A DNA stretch of 6,981 bases from Acidimicrobiia bacterium. GTDB taxonomy: Bacteria; Actinomycetota; Acidimicrobiia; Acidimicrobiales; SZUA-35. The DNA lies in NCBI GenBank assembly GCA_029857855.1, contig JAOUGG010000119.1:1-6981 (forward strand), written 5' to 3'. This document shows positions 5,911 through 6,981 of this stretch, one piece after another (position 1 is the stretch's first letter; every line of letters starts with the position of its first letter). The notes beneath the pieces were generated by a model. It was not told the DNA's origin and did no database searches. It was given only the letters and a program-made list of their open reading frames with translations. Both the position numbers and the translations under genes were made by a program.

Positions 5911-5931
5911 GGCGTCGCCGTCGGCGACGTC
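5911..5931. terminator. GC-rich hairpin between convergent menC and menH, possible bidirectional terminator
   Basis: GGCGTCGCC (5911-5919) pairs with GGCGACGTC (5923-5931) across a 3-nt loop: nine pairs including one G-U on the + strand RNA. It fills almost the whole 24-bp gap between two converging stop codons. There is no T-run, so it would be a U-less terminator of the kind proposed for GC-rich actinobacteria. The position is strong evidence; the function is inferred. Confidence 0.5.
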
Positions 5932-5933
5932 GT

Positions 5934-6746
5934 CTACATCGGCTCGGTCGTCTCGACGGCATCGTCGAGCCACCGGGCGATCGCCGCCGCCGTGGCCGCC
6001 GGCTGCTCGAGGTGCACGGCGTGGGTACCGTCGATCACCACCACCTCGGCCGGGGTTGCGGTCATCGCCGCCGCCAGACGCTCGGCCAACGTGGTGAACT
6101 TCGTGTCGTCCCGCCCCGTGATCAACAGCACCGGTACCGTCAGCTCCCCGAGCCGTTCCCAGAGCGGTTCCTGTGTTCCCGTTCCGCAGTGGCGGAGGCT
6201 GGCCGCCAGGCCGGCCGGGCGGTTCGTCAGGCGCGCCCGCCGGCAGGCCGCTTCGGGGTCCAGCCCGGCGAACAGCGGATTGGCCAGCCAGGCGTCGATG
6301 AAAGCGGGCAACGGTTCGGACTCGATCCGCACCGCCAGCTCCTCGTCGGCGGCACGCCGCGCCGCCCGCTCGGACGGGTCGTCGATCCCGGCCGTCGCGC
6401 CGATCAGAACCAGTCCGGCGACGGCGCCCGGATGACCGAGCGCGAGATGTAGGGCGGTGCGTCCGCCCATCGAGTAGCCGATGACCACTGGCGGGTCCGG
6501 CGTGGATCCGGCGAGCGTGGCGGCGACGAGATCGGCCGCCCGCCACAGGTCGGTGTCGTCGTGGTGGGAGCGGCCGTGGCCCGGAGCGTCGACGGCGATC
6601 AGCGGGTGGGTCGCCGCCAGTTCGTCGGCAAATCGGCCCCAGCAGTCGACGTTCTGGGTGAAACCGTGGAGCAGGGCGAGCGTCGGGGGCGAATCCGCCT
6701 TCGGCCAGGCTCGCACATGCAGGGTCGGGGAGCCGGGTGGCGTCAT
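5934..6746 (-). CDS. menH: SHCHC synthase, alpha/beta hydrolase of menaquinone synthesis
   Basis: This enzyme eliminates pyruvate from SEPHCHC to give SHCHC, the step between MenD and MenC. The 270-residue product shows the alpha/beta-hydrolase plan: LHGFTQN (26-32, oxyanion region), DAPGHGRS (53-60), nucleophile elbow GYSMGGR (90-96) with S92, acid D214 in GRDDTKF (211-217), and H242 in GTHAVHLEQP (240-249). The GFT-x-N, YSMGGR, D-x-KF and HAVHLEQP forms are typical of MenH rather than of general esterases, and both neighbours are men genes. ATG 6746 is used; the frame stays open to a TTG at 6827, which would add 27 His/Asp/Pro-rich residues and touch menD, and seems unlikely. No clear Shine-Dalgarno is seen. 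It converges on menC and diverges from menD. A cap region rich in Arg/Ala lies at about 125-190. Confidence 0.88.
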   Translation of the reverse strand: MTPPGSPTLHVRAWPKADSPPTLALLHGFTQNVDCWGRFADELAATHPLIAVDAPGHGRSHHDDTDLWRAADLVAATLAGSTPDPPVVIGYSMGGRTALHLALGHPGAVAGLVLIGATAGIDDPSERAARRAADEELAVRIESEPLPAFIDAWLANPLFAGLDPEAACRRARLTNRPAGLAASLRHCGTGTQEPLWERLGELTVPVLLITGRDDTKFTTLAERLAAAMTATPAEVVVIDGTHAVHLEQPAATAAAIARWLDDAVETTEPM

Positions 6747-6787
6747 GTGATCCGGGTCATGCCGGTCCGGTGTGTGAGCCGGGTCAT
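6746..6787. repeat. 15-bp imperfect direct repeat in the menH/menD intergenic region
   Basis: TGTGATCCGGGTCAT (6746-6760) and TGTGAGCCGGGTCAT (6773-6787) differ at one base and start 27 bp apart. They lie between divergent menH and menD, and the first copy touches the menH start codon. This could be a tandem operator controlling both genes. If menH used the upstream TTG start, the repeat would instead encode a repeated His-Asp-Pro stretch. Confidence 0.5.
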
Positions 6788-6812
6788 CGTGGGCGAGGTT
6801 GCCATGTTGGGC

Positions 6813-6818
6813 TAGTTT
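6813..6818 (+). promoter_or_regulatory. Putative -10 box (TANNNT) for menD
   Basis: TAGTTT ends 8 nt before the menD ATG. This would place the transcription start at or next to the start codon, the same arrangement as menC. No Shine-Dalgarno is visible in the gap. No convincing -35 is seen. Confidence 0.35.
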
Positions 6819-6826
6819 GGCTGGCA

Positions 6827-6981
6827 ATGACCATCGCCGCCACCTTTTGCGCCACCCTGGTCGACGAGTGGGTTCGAGCCGGGGTGACCGACGCCTTTGT
6901 CGCCCCCGGTTCCCGGTCGACGCCGCTGGCCCTGGCCCTTGCCCGAGAGCCTCGACTCAGGACCCACGTGTTCCACGATGA
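6827..6981 (+). CDS. menD: SEPHCHC synthase, N-terminal part (cut by window end)
   Basis: Fifty-one residues are visible. They begin MTIAATFCATLVDEWVRAGV and contain VTDAFVAPGSRSTPLALALA-type sequence (20-39), ending at HVFHD where the family continues with an E and an R. APGSRST (26-32) right after an (L)VDE-x-VRAGV helix is characteristic of the MenD N-terminal thiamine-diphosphate domain. The enzyme joins isochorismate and the succinyl semialdehyde unit of 2-oxoglutarate to form SEPHCHC, the substrate of MenH. ATG 6827 fits the usual family start. It is divergent from menH with 80 bp between the start codons. About nine tenths of the protein lies beyond the window, so the thiamine-diphosphate site cannot be checked. 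Confidence 0.88.
   Translation, partial: MTIAATFCATLVDEWVRAGVTDAFVAPGSRSTPLALALAREPRLRTHVFHD

Overview
The window is GC-rich bacterial chromosome with tightly packed genes. Stop and start codons overlap (ATGA, TGATG, GTGA), GTG starts are used, and GC is preferred at third codon positions. Together with TANNNT boxes lying only 8-10 nt before two start codons (a leaderless style), this suggests an actinobacterium. Acidimicrobiia would be my guess, but that is inference from style and protein flavour only.

Left edge (1-641, + strand): the 3' tail of an unidentified gene overlaps by GTGA with a small four-helix membrane protein resembling DUF2085. That gene converges on the next operon, and the two 3' ends overlap by 7 bp.

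Centre (635 to about 4425, - strand): a complete corrinoid acquisition operon, read right to left. It starts with a putative promoter and a cobalamin riboswitch. A predicted Shine-Dalgarno sequestering hairpin with a competing anti-sequestor follows. The genes are btuF-like lipoprotein, btuC-like permease, btuD-like ATPase and cobO/btuR ATP:corrinoid adenosyltransferase. All three gene junctions overlap (TGATG, ATGA, ATGA), so the four proteins should be made together. Imported corrinoid is moved inside by BtuFCD and adenosylated by CobO, and the coenzyme feeds back on the riboswitch.

Intergenic region 4202-4667 (466 bp) holds the riboswitch leader, a promoter-like box, a 6-bp inverted repeat and a strong intrinsic terminator on the - strand (16-bp perfect stem, T6-GC-T5 tail). 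No recognisable - strand gene lies upstream of that terminator.

Right part (4668-6981): three genes of classical menaquinone synthesis. menC (o-succinylbenzoate synthase, +) converges on menH (SHCHC synthase, -) with a GC-rich hairpin between them. menH diverges from menD (SEPHCHC synthase, +, cut by the window end). The 80-bp menH/menD gap holds a 15-bp imperfect direct repeat. MenD, MenH and MenC are consecutive pathway steps from isochorismate to o-succinylbenzoate.

I see no mobile element, CRISPR array, rRNA or tRNA, and no convincing novel multi-gene system. The most interesting signals are regulatory: the riboswitch expression platform, the orphan terminator hairpin with a Shine-Dalgarno sequence in its loop on the other strand, and the menH/menD repeat.
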